In this document: piece after piece, positions 10,101 to 17,225 of the stretch
Layout of the letters: the number at the start of each line of letters is the position of its first letter
Position numbering within the stretch: the stretch's first letter is position 1
Source: Pedobacter sp. ASV12
GTDB lineage: Bacteria > Bacteroidota > Bacteroidia > Sphingobacteriales > Sphingobacteriaceae
DNA length: 32,490 nucleotides
Direction of reading: 5' to 3'
NCBI RefSeq assembly: GCF_016429155.1
Contig: NZ_JAELUC010000042.1
Coordinates: 1 to 32,490 of the forward strand
Notes under the pieces: model-generated
Told to the model about the DNA's origin: nothing
Database searches by the model: none
What the model saw: the letters and a program-made list of their open reading frames with translations, nothing else
Made by a program: the position numbers and the translations under genes

Positions 10101-10511
10101 AATGGGTCCTTGTGGTCCGACCAATCCCTGAGCACCCTGTGGCCCGGTTAATCCTATCGGTCCTTGTAGACCAGTGGCTCCGGTATCGCCTTTGGCACCT
10201 TGAGACATTTTGACCCATTTGGTTCCATCGTTATAGTAGATGCCCGGCGAAACATCGGCTACCGTAGCCATATTATAGACCATCATCCCTGCTACATGCG
10301 CAGACAAAGGAAAGGCATCGGTTGTTGCCTTTAAAGAAATTCTGGTATGCAATAAGCCCTTGCTGGTACTTTCCAGTTCCAATATGGCATCTTTGTTGGG
10401 CAGGTTAACACCTGTTACTGTTCCGTCTTTAACTTTTTGTTGGGCAGAAGATAGCGAACTGCAAAATATCAGGGCCGAAATGCCGAAAAGTGCTTTTTTG
10501 ATCATGCGCAT
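7101..10511 (-). CDS. Large collagen-like surface protein with YadA-like head repeats
   Basis: An 1136-residue exported protein. Residues 1-23 form a signal peptide. Residues 24-104 are the N-terminal region common in such Bacteroidota proteins ([13 protein letters not shown]). Residues 105-419 are an unbroken Gly-X-Y collagen-like tract rich in GPQGP, GPTGA and GPKGDKGDT. Residues of about 500-650 ([27 protein letters not shown]) and about 800-985 ([33 protein letters not shown]) are trimeric-autotransporter head-type repeats. A short C-terminal beta domain ends in VSWKTGL. There is no clear CHU_C or type A sorting domain. A trimeric stalk-and-head adhesin is the best structural guess. It is first in the operon with the CHU_C protein and the PorP/SprF protein. 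An alternative start lies two codons downstream (10505). Confidence 0.92.
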   Translation of the reverse strand: MRMIKKALFGISALIFCSSLSSAQQKVKDGTVTGVNLPNKDAILELESTSKGLLHTRISLKATTDAFPLSAHVAGMMVYNMATVADVSPGIYYNDGTKWVKMSQGAKGDTGATGLQGPIGLTGPQGAQGLVGPQGPIGPKGDKGDTGDTGNTGATGLQGPIGLTGPTGAQGLVGPTGATGPQGPAGLDGAQGPKGDKGDTGNTGATGPQGPIGLTGPTGAQGLVGPTGATGPQGPAGLDGAQGPKGDKGDTGNTGATGPQGPIGLTGPTGAQGLVGPTGATGPQGPAGLDGAQGPKGDKGDTGNTGATGPQGPIGLTGPTGAQGLVGPTGATGPQGPAGLDGAQGPKGDKGDTGNTGATGLQGPIGLTGPTGAQGLVGLTGATGPQGPKGDKGDTGNTGATGLQGPTGLTGPQGGIGLITNGSNTTVTGSGTTASPYQITAMPEPWYIQNTTNEATANTDNIYQMGSVSIGKNAVSVGGFYPVMLDVNGAVRFGENHTGNIGPLSSIVGGKENQSSGYYGAVLGGNQNVSSADGAIVAGGYNNGASVPYSAIVGGEGNRTTVAMAGNGSAVIGGQNNTVTRGRAVILGGIDNLAEGQNAIVLGGVGSMARTNNEIVGGTYPTDYVSTNTGLTLSKDRAFNIGNGLGSSQRRDAFTVLRNGKTGIGFSNFEGISFDETLQVNGNARIVNLPATPGNATTDKIVVVDADGVLKTITSTSSAIEPWQVFGSTTQANDNTQNIYQTGAIAVGANTAATVASASSNSSAAQQLAKFTLSGGDASINGLTIGLGGGQLGSNLAVGRLALYNNTNGTANIALGANALRDNSDGSNNIAIGANALSQNTSGHDNTVLGNTMYSNTNGSYNFAVGSTALAANTTGFNNMAVGYQALTRNISGQDNIALGPFSLENNTSAYSNIAMGQYALRSNTTGSLNLAMGFYAGQKNKLGQANIFIGTQAGGTYDPIDASGNNIFIGISSGSGVVTGNSNTFLGSNITVTDPAMSGNIIIADGNGQQRINVDQTGNVLIGASNTSSTLTVNGAIANQGAYDAGFNISIDFTKSNLAYTNADAGNTFELKHIKDGGVYTLAVKGTVSGTAAFTATGFTIHLPTDNGPSVAGKHSLYTFMVMGTEVYVSWKTGL
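9255..10199 (-). repeat. Collagen-coding tandem repeat, 153-bp period
   Basis: The Gly-X-Y tract is built from a 51-residue (17-triplet) unit. The marker CCGATAGG recurs at 9415, 9568, 9721, 9874 and 10027, always 153 bp apart. There are four full units, flanked by shorter partial units on both sides. The inner copies differ mostly at synonymous positions, so copy number is likely to vary by slippage or recombination. Assembly collapse is possible here. Confidence 0.95.
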
Positions 10512-10815
10512 TTAAATCTAGTTTTTCTCTAAATTTGCGCCCATAGCTTCTTTGATCAGGAAAACGATAAACCAAAAAACCTCGAATGCTTTTGCTAAAA
10601 CATCAAAATCTTAAAAATTAGAAAATAAATTGCCATTGGCATTTTTAAGAATACGTGACAAGACTTAATTGGATTTGAGAGCTGATTAGATGAAAATAGG
10701 CGATGGTTAATTTAGATTGTTGTTTTACATTAACGACAAATATATAACATAAAATTAAAACTGTAAACGATTAGTTACAGTAAGTGAAGAAACCGTATCA
10801 GGTTTGTGTATGGAT
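10512..10815. other. AT-rich intergenic region upstream of the surface operon
   Basis: About 300 bp without a plausible gene. It contains an 11-bp palindrome TGCCATTGGCA at 10631-10641 inside AT-rich flanks and a possible minus-strand -7 element at 10737-10744. No terminator is evident for the regulator gene that ends at 10816. Confidence 0.6.
10737..10744 (-). promoter_or_regulatory. Possible -7 element for the collagen/CHU_C/PorP operon
   Basis: On the minus strand this reads TATATTTG, a match to TAnnTTTG. No good TTTG -33 element sits at the expected distance, and the leader would be about 220 nt, so this is a candidate only. Confidence 0.4.
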
Positions 10816-11925
10816 TTAGGCTAAGCACGAATTTAGCTCAGTTTTGCCTGTCCGGTAATTGCTTGGCGTGGTACCGGTAGCCGTGCGAAAATGGCGGTTA
10901 AAAGTGGCGCGTGAATTAAAGCCACATTCCTGCCAGATCAAATCGATGGCCATATCGGTTTCTTGAAGCATTCTGCAGGCCATCTTTACCCGGTACCCAT
11001 TTACAAACCCATAAAAATCCGTTTTCATTTGCATGTTAAGGGTTTGTGTAACATGGTGTATAGGCGCTTGAACGGCCTTGGCCAATCCTTTCAATGAAAG
11101 TTCCGCTTCCATGTATATTTCCTGGTCAGCCACCATCAGCAGGCGCTTGGCAATTTCTTCCATGTCTTTTGCCGTTAGGGGCGATTTGTGATATTGTTTT
11201 TGTTCGGCATCTGTAGCTTCTTTTGCAGAAAGCTGTTTTGTAAAATACCTGAAAAGGGCCAAAGCCATGGAAAGGAAGACCAGCCAGTTGACGATGAGCG
11301 TACTTTCGGGTACAAAGAAACCTTCCGGATTTTTAGAGGTATGCCTATAGGCTATGCCTACAATATTTGCCATGACCGCCATAGGCAACTGTGTAATAAT
11401 CAACAGCAAAAAAGCAGCATGGTTGCCGCTGGTATGTCTTTTAGACATGGCCTTGGCAATGACTGCCATCAGGTAACCAATCGATAATATCGTTGAGCAT
11501 ACCATGAGCCAAACAGTAGTGGTATGCGTTGCAAAAAACGACCCTTTAAAGATATTTGCCTTAAGAGAGAGCATAATCAACAGCAGGGGTACGAACAGGT
11601 GTAGGCAAACCTTGCTGTTTTTAGGATATTCGCCTATTACAGCTAAGCTAAACAGGTAGGCAAAAGGTCCGGCTAGCACCAGAAAAGGGAGAAAAGGCAA
11701 CCTAAAAGCATCGGTGCCAAATAGACCGAAAAGATTACTGGCGCAAACAAAAGCTATAAACAATGCGATGTTGGCCCAAAGCCCAAATTTGGCAATGGGT
11801 TTTAAGCGACAGACTTTAAAAGCCAGCAGCATATTAGCCGAAAGGATAGAAAAAAGCGTAATTGAAAATACAATAGTCATCACAGGCCAGGGTACCTGCA
11901 TTTGATTTTGCAGATGCTGTTGCAA
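10816..11925 (-). CDS. Membrane-anchored AraC-type transcription regulator
   Basis: A 369-residue protein with an integral-membrane N-terminal half and a DNA-binding C-terminus. Residues 1-235 contain about seven hydrophobic segments (for example PWPVMTIVFSITLFSIL and LPFLPFLVLAGPFAYLFSLAV). Residues of about 262-360 form a double helix-turn-helix AraC/XylS domain: LSLKGLAKAVQAPIHHVTQ, then IDLIWQECGFNSRATFNRHF and GTTPSNYR. This layout is common in Bacteroidota, where it is thought to sense a signal at the membrane. Targets are unknown. It lies 135 bp after the TPR-AraC regulator on the same strand and upstream of the surface operon. A perfect inverted repeat at 11949-11961 lies 24 bp before its start and could be an autoregulatory operator. 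Confidence 0.9.
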   Translation of the reverse strand: MQQHLQNQMQVPWPVMTIVFSITLFSILSANMLLAFKVCRLKPIAKFGLWANIALFIAFVCASNLFGLFGTDAFRLPFLPFLVLAGPFAYLFSLAVIGEYPKNSKVCLHLFVPLLLIMLSLKANIFKGSFFATHTTTVWLMVCSTILSIGYLMAVIAKAMSKRHTSGNHAAFLLLIITQLPMAVMANIVGIAYRHTSKNPEGFFVPESTLIVNWLVFLSMALALFRYFTKQLSAKEATDAEQKQYHKSPLTAKDMEEIAKRLLMVADQEIYMEAELSLKGLAKAVQAPIHHVTQTLNMQMKTDFYGFVNGYRVKMACRMLQETDMAIDLIWQECGFNSRATFNRHFRTATGTTPSNYRTGKTELNSCLA

Positions 11926-11948
11926 ACCTGCAGAGAATAAGTGCGCAT

Positions 11949-11961
11949 TGCAACGGTTGCA
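11949..11961. promoter_or_regulatory. Perfect inverted repeat TGCAAC-G-GTTGCA
   Basis: A 13-bp perfect dyad lies 24 bp upstream of the start codon of the membrane AraC regulator, in the gap between the two regulator genes. It is a candidate operator; the binding protein is unknown. Confidence 0.4.
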
Positions 11962-12060
11962 CTATCCAGATTCGTTAAAACGGATAATGTTTAGGCGCTT
12001 AAAGCACCTTTCGGCCATGAATTTGGTATATTGATTGGTTTTGCCAACCATACTTTGCCT

Positions 12061-13668
12061 TTAGGAGGCTTCTTGGGTAACGCGTTGTATTCGTTTTTCC
12101 TTATCGTCCTTGTTCAGGTTTTCGATGAATACCGAAGGCGAAATTCCGGTTATCCCTTTAAATATTGCGCCAAATTTGCTGTGCGACGAGAAGCCGTATT
12201 TTTGGGCGAGGTAGGCAATCTTGTATTTGCGTACCATCGGATTTGTACGAAGGTCGTTTAAGGCATAATCGATCCTTAAGGCATTGATGTAATTGTTGAA
12301 ATCCTTTTCCTGGTACTTGTTGATGATATAAGAAACATAGCGCGTGTTCGAATTCAGTTCGCTGGCCAAGCCTGATAATGAGATGTCGCCCTGCAGAAAA
12401 AAGTGCTTTTCTTCCAATTTGGCAAGCCCTTCGCGGAGCCGGTCTTCTGATTCTTTAGACATGAGCTCGCTATGCTCTGCTTTTGGTAAAAGGCTGTGGG
12501 CCGGTGTTTTGTCGGCTTGTTGGAGCGCTTCCATTTTTTTGATCAGTTGCTCGTACCTGAACCGGTTCTCTTTTTCTTTCTTGTTTTTGAACAGCCACAT
12601 CACGATCAATGCAACCAGCAACAAAGCCGAGGCGCCGGTTAGCAACAAGGTCAGACGGTTGCTTCCAGTTTCTTTTTCCTTCAGCTCGGCAAGCAACTGG
12701 TTCGAAATCTTTTTGGTGGCTGCGGCACGCTCGTCTGAGAGATTTGAGTAGGCATTTTGGTAAACCAGGGCAGTTTTGGCGTCGCCTATAACACTGTAAT
12801 AGTTAGCCATACTTTTGCTGAGGCCGATTTTGGCATTGGAGTTATTGGAACGTTGGGCATAGCTTTCGGCCAGCTTGTAATTGCTCAATGCCTCTTGATA
12901 TCTTTTTTCGGCCAGCTCAACATCACCCAGGCCACAATAAATAAAAGCCTTGAGTTCGCTTTCTGTGCTGCCCAAGCGGGTAATGGCATTAAGCAGGCTC
13001 ACTTTGGCCTTGGCATAATTTTTTAAATTGAAATAGCAAAGGCCCGAAAGCTGGTCGTTGGTGGCCAAAAATACGTTCTTTGAGGCTTGGTCTTGCACTT
13101 CGAGAAAGCCTTTTTCTGCCTGTGCAAGCTGTTGCAGCCCCAATTTGTAATCACGGTCTTCTTCGATGGCGTAATAGGCTTTTTCTTGAAGAATAAGCGC
13201 TTGCGAAATAGTAGTGGCCGGCGATTTTTGGAGCTTTGAATTGGTGGTTTCGGCAATTTCAAGATACTTGCGTGCCTGTTCGGTCAGGTTTACATCCCGA
13301 TAAAGCGTTGAAAGAAAGCCAGCAATCCGTACTTTAAAGGCATTGCCTTTTTCATCGTCAGGAGCCAACTTCTCGGCATCGGCCGCGCAGACCAGGGCCT
13401 TGGCAAAATTGCCCGAACGCTGGTACAAGGTAGCCAACAACATTAGGCATTTCATTTTGTGATAATCGTCATGCGCCGTTAAAAGTAGCGAATCCGACAT
13501 CTTTAAGGCTTTTTTAATATCCGAGGATGCGATTTCAGTGGCTATTTTGGTATAGGTTTCGTTGAATTGCTTATCCTTGGTTTCCTGCGGATTGTTGGCT
13601 GTAGAAACAAAACACTGCGCCAAAAGCAACAGGAGGAGCAGGCATTTGATAGGGAGACGTGGTTTCAT
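12061..13668 (-). CDS. TPR-repeat, single-TM, AraC-type regulator
   Basis: A 535-residue protein. It has a signal-like N-terminus (residues 1-24, LLLLLLAQCFVSTA), then a periplasmic tetratricopeptide-repeat region to about 330 (for example MLLATLYQRSGNFAKALVCA and FIYCGLGDVELAEKRYQEALSNYKLAESYAQ). One transmembrane helix follows near 340-361 (LLLTGASALLLVALIVMWLF), then a coiled linker, and a cytoplasmic AraC helix-turn-helix domain from about 425 to 520 (SLSGLASELNSNTRYVSYIIN ... IAYLAQKYGFSSHSKFGAIFK). The architecture fits periplasmic sensing coupled directly to DNA binding. It is the first of two tandem AraC-type genes; the effector and targets are unknown. Confidence 0.9.
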   Translation of the reverse strand: MKPRLPIKCLLLLLLLAQCFVSTANNPQETKDKQFNETYTKIATEIASSDIKKALKMSDSLLLTAHDDYHKMKCLMLLATLYQRSGNFAKALVCAADAEKLAPDDEKGNAFKVRIAGFLSTLYRDVNLTEQARKYLEIAETTNSKLQKSPATTISQALILQEKAYYAIEEDRDYKLGLQQLAQAEKGFLEVQDQASKNVFLATNDQLSGLCYFNLKNYAKAKVSLLNAITRLGSTESELKAFIYCGLGDVELAEKRYQEALSNYKLAESYAQRSNNSNAKIGLSKSMANYYSVIGDAKTALVYQNAYSNLSDERAAATKKISNQLLAELKEKETGSNRLTLLLTGASALLLVALIVMWLFKNKKEKENRFRYEQLIKKMEALQQADKTPAHSLLPKAEHSELMSKESEDRLREGLAKLEEKHFFLQGDISLSGLASELNSNTRYVSYIINKYQEKDFNNYINALRIDYALNDLRTNPMVRKYKIAYLAQKYGFSSHSKFGAIFKGITGISPSVFIENLNKDDKEKRIQRVTQEAS

Positions 13669-13770
13669 TGACGGGATGAGTCAAAAAGATGTAACAATTC
13701 ACCAATATAGGAATGCTTTTTGGAATGACCAATAAAATTTATCTTCCTGCCAACAAATTGAAACTACGCT

Positions 13771-13950
13771 CTATAAGCCGTTTCGTTGGGCGCTTTGCAC
13801 TTTGAGCGCTTTGTTTTTGGGATGTCTGACTATCGATGCATCTACCGAAAGGTGGAAAATGGCCTGCAACAGGAGAATGAACAACCCGATGTAGATATAA
13901 TGCTTATGGCTTAAGGTGTTAGCAGCAGGGGTCTGGCTTTGCGCTTTCAT
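13771..13950 (-). CDS. 59-residue single-pass membrane peptide
   Basis: A short reading frame starting at ATG 13950 and ending at TAG 13771-13773. It encodes a polar Gln/Ser/Thr-rich N-terminus and one hydrophobic segment (YIYIGLFILLLQAIFHL, residues about 18-34). A basic tail of about 20 residues (RHPKNKALKVQSAQRNGL) fits an N-out/C-in orientation. I do not recognise a family. The clean start, one membrane helix and positive-inside tail suggest a real small protein. No TAnnTTTG promoter was found for it, and the FNR-like box further upstream has no correctly spaced -7 element on this strand. Confidence 0.5.
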   Translation of the reverse strand: MKAQSQTPAANTLSHKHYIYIGLFILLLQAIFHLSVDASIVRHPKNKALKVQSAQRNGL

Positions 13951-14108
13951 ATTGATTAATTTGTTGCTACAAAATTGCGCAGATCGGTTTGGTCATATTT
14001 TGACGGCAATCACTTTTGGTTATGATTATGTGCAGGATTGATTGAATTGTAATCTATGGCATTTGCTGTCGTTAGTTGGGCTTTGGCTTGTTGTCTCCTT
14101 TAAAAAAG

Positions 14109-14120
14109 TGATATTAATCA
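14109..14120 (+). promoter_or_regulatory. FNR/FixK-like operator 1 (TGAT-ATTA-ATCA)
   Basis: A dyad matching the core of the FNR/FixK box (TTGAT-N4-ATCAA) in eight of eight inner positions, followed by a T-run (14121-14128). Its centre (14114.5) is exactly 55 bp from the centre of the TAATTTTG -7 element. The same geometry recurs at two other units in this window. Likely bound by the receiver-Crp regulator encoded at 17226-18254. Confidence 0.75.
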
Positions 14121-14165
14121 TTTTTTTTGGTGATAAATATGGTCTTCGGTCCTCAGGCTTTGCGC

Positions 14166-14173
14166 TAATTTTG
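14166..14173 (+). promoter_or_regulatory. -7 element (TAATTTTG) of the sensor operon
   Basis: Matches TAnnTTTG and predicts transcription near 14177, about 20 nt before the ATG at 14199. There is no TTTG at the normal -33 spacing, which fits an activator-dependent promoter. Confidence 0.65.
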
Positions 14174-14198
14174 GATCAACAAGCATGACCAGATTCAC

Positions 14199-15998
14199 AT
14201 GATCCACAAATTCCACATCCCCGTTTTAGGTTTAGGCTATTCGATAGATACGCCCTTAAAAGTTGCCAAATATGGTATTTCATCTGTTGTTTCTATTGTA
14301 GACGACGAACTGATTGAAAGGATGCGCGCCTATTATGCCGAAAAACAAGGAAAACCTTACCTAGCCATCAAAAAAGAAGCGCCCAACAGCCGCTCGCAAA
14401 GAATTACGGCCTACCTCAATATGATGAACGAGGAGGTAAATAAGCAGTTTGAAGAACTCAAGCAACAGGAATTCGAGCCTGGAACCGATATTTGCAGGTA
14501 TTTTGAGCTGCTGCCGGAAGAATCGCAACTGAAACAAGGTTATGAGCTTTTGATGGATTATCCAGAAGGCGAGCGCAAAACAATTTTCAAAAACCTGCTT
14601 AAAAAACAGCTGCAGCTGGGTGCTATCGACGTTAACATCATGGCCAAGGTAGATAAAGCCAATTTTAACCAGAACGACGAATATACCGGCGATGAAAATA
14701 CCGACGCCTTGGCTGCCCTGCGCGGTTTTGCCGAAAGCAACCTCAGCTCTTCGGTTATCCTCTCGGCGGGCATGAACCCTCGTTTGTACAGCTATATCGA
14801 AAAATTTGCCGATTTCTTTCCAGACAAGAACGGACAGCTCAACAAGAAGCTGATTTTGAAGGTAAGCGATTTCAGGTCGGCCTTTATTCAGGCCAAGTTC
14901 CTGGCCAAAAAGGGTTTGTGGGTTTCAGAATTCAGGATAGAATCTGGATTGAATTGTGGGGGGCATGCCTTTGCTACCGAAGGTTTTCTTTTGGGACCGA
15001 TTTTGGAAGAATTTAAGCAGAAAAGGCAGATGATGCTCGAAGAACTGTATCAGCTTTATGTACAGGCCTTGCAAGAAAAAGGCATGAGCAATATTTGTAT
15101 GCCGGTACAAAAGCTCAGCGTACAAGGTGGCATCGGCACCGCCAAGGAAAACGAATTTTTATTGAAGCATTATCAGCTTGACGCTACAGGTTGGGGAAGC
15201 CCATTTTTATTGGTGCCCGAGGTAACCAATGTTGATGAGGAGACCTTGCAGCAGCTAGCCGATTCGACAGAAAGTGATTTCTACCTCAGCGGCTCTTCGC
15301 CCTTGGGTGTGCCATTCAATAATTTTAGGCAAAGCAGCATCGATGCGCAGCGCTTAATGCGCATTAAAAAAGGCAGGCCAGGCAGCCCCTGCACCAAAAA
15401 ATACCTGTGCAGCAATACCGAATTTACTACAAACCCTATTTGTACGGCATCAAGGGAATACCAGTACCTCAAAATCAACGAACTCAGGGCTTTGGATCTT
15501 CCGGCAAAAGAGTACGACGAGCGCTTTGGACAGATTACGGAAAAGGCCTGTCTATGCGAAGGCTTGACCAGCTCGGTTTACCTTAAAAACAAGATGCTTA
15601 AGCCCAAAGAAAACAAAGCAGTAGCCATTTGTCCGGGACCTAATTTGGCCTATTTTTCGAAAATCTATTCTTTGGAGGCCATGGTAGGCCATATTTACGG
15701 CAAAACCGACTTGTTGGCCAGCGTAAAAAGGCCACACTTCTTTATCAAGGAGCTGAACCTGTACATTGACTACCTGCAAGCCGAATTGCAAACGCAACTG
15801 AAAGAATTTAACGAGAAAAAGCAAAATCAGTTGCAACGTTTCAAAAACCAGTTGCTTTCAGGTGTCGATTACTATAAATATCTGTTTAATCAGCTCGCTA
15901 GCCAGGCCTTATTTGTAAAAGACAAGATTGAACAGGAGCTGTTGAGCGCCGAAAATGCACTGTCGGACACTATTATTGAATCCATTGAAATCAAATAG
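14199..15998 (+). CDS. Uncharacterised nitronate-monooxygenase-like protein with Cys-rich C-terminal region
   Basis: A 599-residue cytoplasmic protein that I cannot name. Parts resemble the FMN-binding TIM barrel of nitronate monooxygenases. The N-terminal strand is PVLGLGYSID. The segment LKVSDFRSAFIQAKFLAKKG (220-239) is followed by NCGGHAFATEG (252-262), placed like the GGH active-site loop with H256. VQGGIGTAKE (308-317) and DATGWGSPFLLVPE (328-341) mirror the GGI and GADGV-GTRF phosphate-binding parts. A region of about 60-180 seems inserted. C398, C404, C415, C451 and C453 cluster in the C-terminal part and could bind a metal or Fe-S centre. The C-terminus (520-590) is helical. It heads a probable operon with the FixL-like kinase (36 bp downstream) and the receiver-Crp regulator, and has an FNR-like box upstream. 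A redox or nitro-compound role is inference only. Confidence 0.85.
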   Translation: MIHKFHIPVLGLGYSIDTPLKVAKYGISSVVSIVDDELIERMRAYYAEKQGKPYLAIKKEAPNSRSQRITAYLNMMNEEVNKQFEELKQQEFEPGTDICRYFELLPEESQLKQGYELLMDYPEGERKTIFKNLLKKQLQLGAIDVNIMAKVDKANFNQNDEYTGDENTDALAALRGFAESNLSSSVILSAGMNPRLYSYIEKFADFFPDKNGQLNKKLILKVSDFRSAFIQAKFLAKKGLWVSEFRIESGLNCGGHAFATEGFLLGPILEEFKQKRQMMLEELYQLYVQALQEKGMSNICMPVQKLSVQGGIGTAKENEFLLKHYQLDATGWGSPFLLVPEVTNVDEETLQQLADSTESDFYLSGSSPLGVPFNNFRQSSIDAQRLMRIKKGRPGSPCTKKYLCSNTEFTTNPICTASREYQYLKINELRALDLPAKEYDERFGQITEKACLCEGLTSSVYLKNKMLKPKENKAVAICPGPNLAYFSKIYSLEAMVGHIYGKTDLLASVKRPHFFIKELNLYIDYLQAELQTQLKEFNEKKQNQLQRFKNQLLSGVDYYKYLFNQLASQALFVKDKIEQELLSAENALSDTIIESIEIK

Positions 15999-16011
15999 TA
16001 CGAAAACTCGT

Positions 16012-16019
16012 TATATTTG
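16012..16019 (+). promoter_or_regulatory. Possible internal promoter -7 element (TATATTTG) before the kinase
   Basis: A perfect TAnnTTTG match in the 36-bp gap, 15 bp before the kinase start. There is no clear -33 TTTG. It might give basal sensor expression independent of the upstream FNR-like box. Confidence 0.35.
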
Positions 16020-16034
16020 GATACAAGATAAGCA

Positions 16035-17219
16035 ATGGAAAGAGCACAACTGTTAAACGCGATTATCGAAAATGCCATCGACGGCATCATTACCATTGAC
16101 GATAAGGGCTTGATAGAACATATCAATCCTGCCGCCCTGCAGTTGTTCGGCTATTCGCGCGAAGAAACGGTTGGTAACAACGTAGCCATGCTCATGCCTC
16201 AGCCAGATAGGGCCAGGCACGACAGCTATATTTACAATTACAACCACACGGGGCATAAAAAAATTATTGGCATCGGGAGGGAAGTAACAGGCCAGCGTAA
16301 AGACGGTAGCACTTTTCCGTTCAGGTTGGGCGTAAGCGAAGTGAAATTTAGCGACAGGAAGATATTTACCGGCTTTATCCACGATTTGAGTAGGGAGAAA
16401 GAAGACGAACAAAAAATCAAAAGCTATACCGAAGAACTGGAGGTAAAGATAAAGGAGCGTACGCAAGACCTCATTAAACTGATCAACGAGCTCGAAACGG
16501 CCAAAGAGGTTGTGAGCGAAATGTTTGAAAAGGAAAAGGAACTGAACCAGCTCAAAACAAGGTTCGTTTCCATGGCCTCGCACGAATTTAGGACACCGTT
16601 GAGCGCTATTCAGCTTTCGGCTTCGCTCATTGATAAATATACCTTGAAACAGGATGTGGCCAATGTAGAAAAGCACACCAACAAGATCAGGAACTCGATC
16701 AATAACCTTACCACCATCCTCAACGATTTCCTATCGTTGGAAAAACTGGAGGCTGGAAAGGTACAGCCCAATGCCAACTGGTTCGATATCATTTCGTTTG
16801 CCGAAGAAATTGCCGAAGAGATGCAGCTCATTAGCAAGCAGAACCAGCTGATTGTGTACGAGCACAAAGGCGTTACCGCTCAGGTTTACCTCGACCAGCA
16901 TTTGCTTAAAAACTGTATCATCAACCTCATTTCCAATGCCATTAAGTATTCTGGTGAAGATACCATGATCCAGTTTAACAGCACCATCAGGGAAAACGAA
17001 CTGACCATTGATATTACCGACAATGGAATAGGCATTCCCTTGGCCGATCGCAACAATTTGTTCGAACCCTTTTTTAGGGCGCATAACACCGGCGACATTC
17101 CGGGAACCGGCTTGGGCCTTAATATTGTGAGGCGATACGTTGGATTGATGGACGGAACCGTAAGCTACATCGGCGAAGAAAAGGTAGGCACTACGTTTAG
17201 GTTACATTTTAGATTTTAA
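16035..17219 (+). CDS. fixL: FixL-like heme-PAS oxygen-sensor histidine kinase
   Basis: A 394-residue soluble kinase with no membrane helices. The PAS domain (about 5-122) closely follows rhizobial FixL from my memory of that family: LMPQPDRARHDSYI carries H62 at the place of the proximal heme ligand (Bradyrhizobium H200), and IIGIGREVTGQRKDG carries R82 at the place of the signalling arginine R220. R206 and H214 equivalents are replaced by N68 and K76. A coiled linker (122-172) leads to HisKA with H183 in MASHEFRTPLSA. The ATPase domain has N301 (LISNAIKYSG), DNGIG (329-333) and GTGLGL (357-362). It is 6 bp upstream of the response regulator, its obvious partner. Heme binding and oxygen response are inferred from the conserved motif. 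Confidence 0.88.
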   Translation: MERAQLLNAIIENAIDGIITIDDKGLIEHINPAALQLFGYSREETVGNNVAMLMPQPDRARHDSYIYNYNHTGHKKIIGIGREVTGQRKDGSTFPFRLGVSEVKFSDRKIFTGFIHDLSREKEDEQKIKSYTEELEVKIKERTQDLIKLINELETAKEVVSEMFEKEKELNQLKTRFVSMASHEFRTPLSAIQLSASLIDKYTLKQDVANVEKHTNKIRNSINNLTTILNDFLSLEKLEAGKVQPNANWFDIISFAEEIAEEMQLISKQNQLIVYEHKGVTAQVYLDQHLLKNCIINLISNAIKYSGEDTMIQFNSTIRENELTIDITDNGIGIPLADRNNLFEPFFRAHNTGDIPGTGLGLNIVRRYVGLMDGTVSYIGEEKVGTTFRLHFRF

Positions 17220-17225
17220 CAGCAC

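Larger units (their letters stand above)
13669..14198. other. Intergenic region between regulator pair and oxygen locus
   Basis: 530 bp separate the two divergent blocks. It holds one likely small gene on the minus strand (13771-13950), the FNR-like box at 14109-14120 and the -7 element at 14166-14173 that serve the gene at 14199. The rest (13951-14108) is AT-rich with no other structure that I can support. Confidence 0.7.

Noticed and set aside
9255..10199. CRISPR array
   Set aside because: The repeats are contiguous, 153 bp long and in frame within a coding sequence, with no unique spacers and no cas genes.
9322..10218. Long reading frames in both strands over the collagen tract (about 298 and 265 codons)
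   Set aside because: They are shadows of the GC-rich tandem repeat; the Gly-X-Y frame is the clear coding one.
13951..14059. Control of the 59-residue peptide by the same FNR-like box on the minus strand
   Set aside because: No CAAAnnTA (minus-strand -7 element) is present at the 55-bp distance.
14166..14179. FNR half-site TAATT-TTGG-ATCAA overlapping the -7 element
   Set aside because: The left half matches only two of five positions; the box at 14109-14120 is far better and has conserved spacing.
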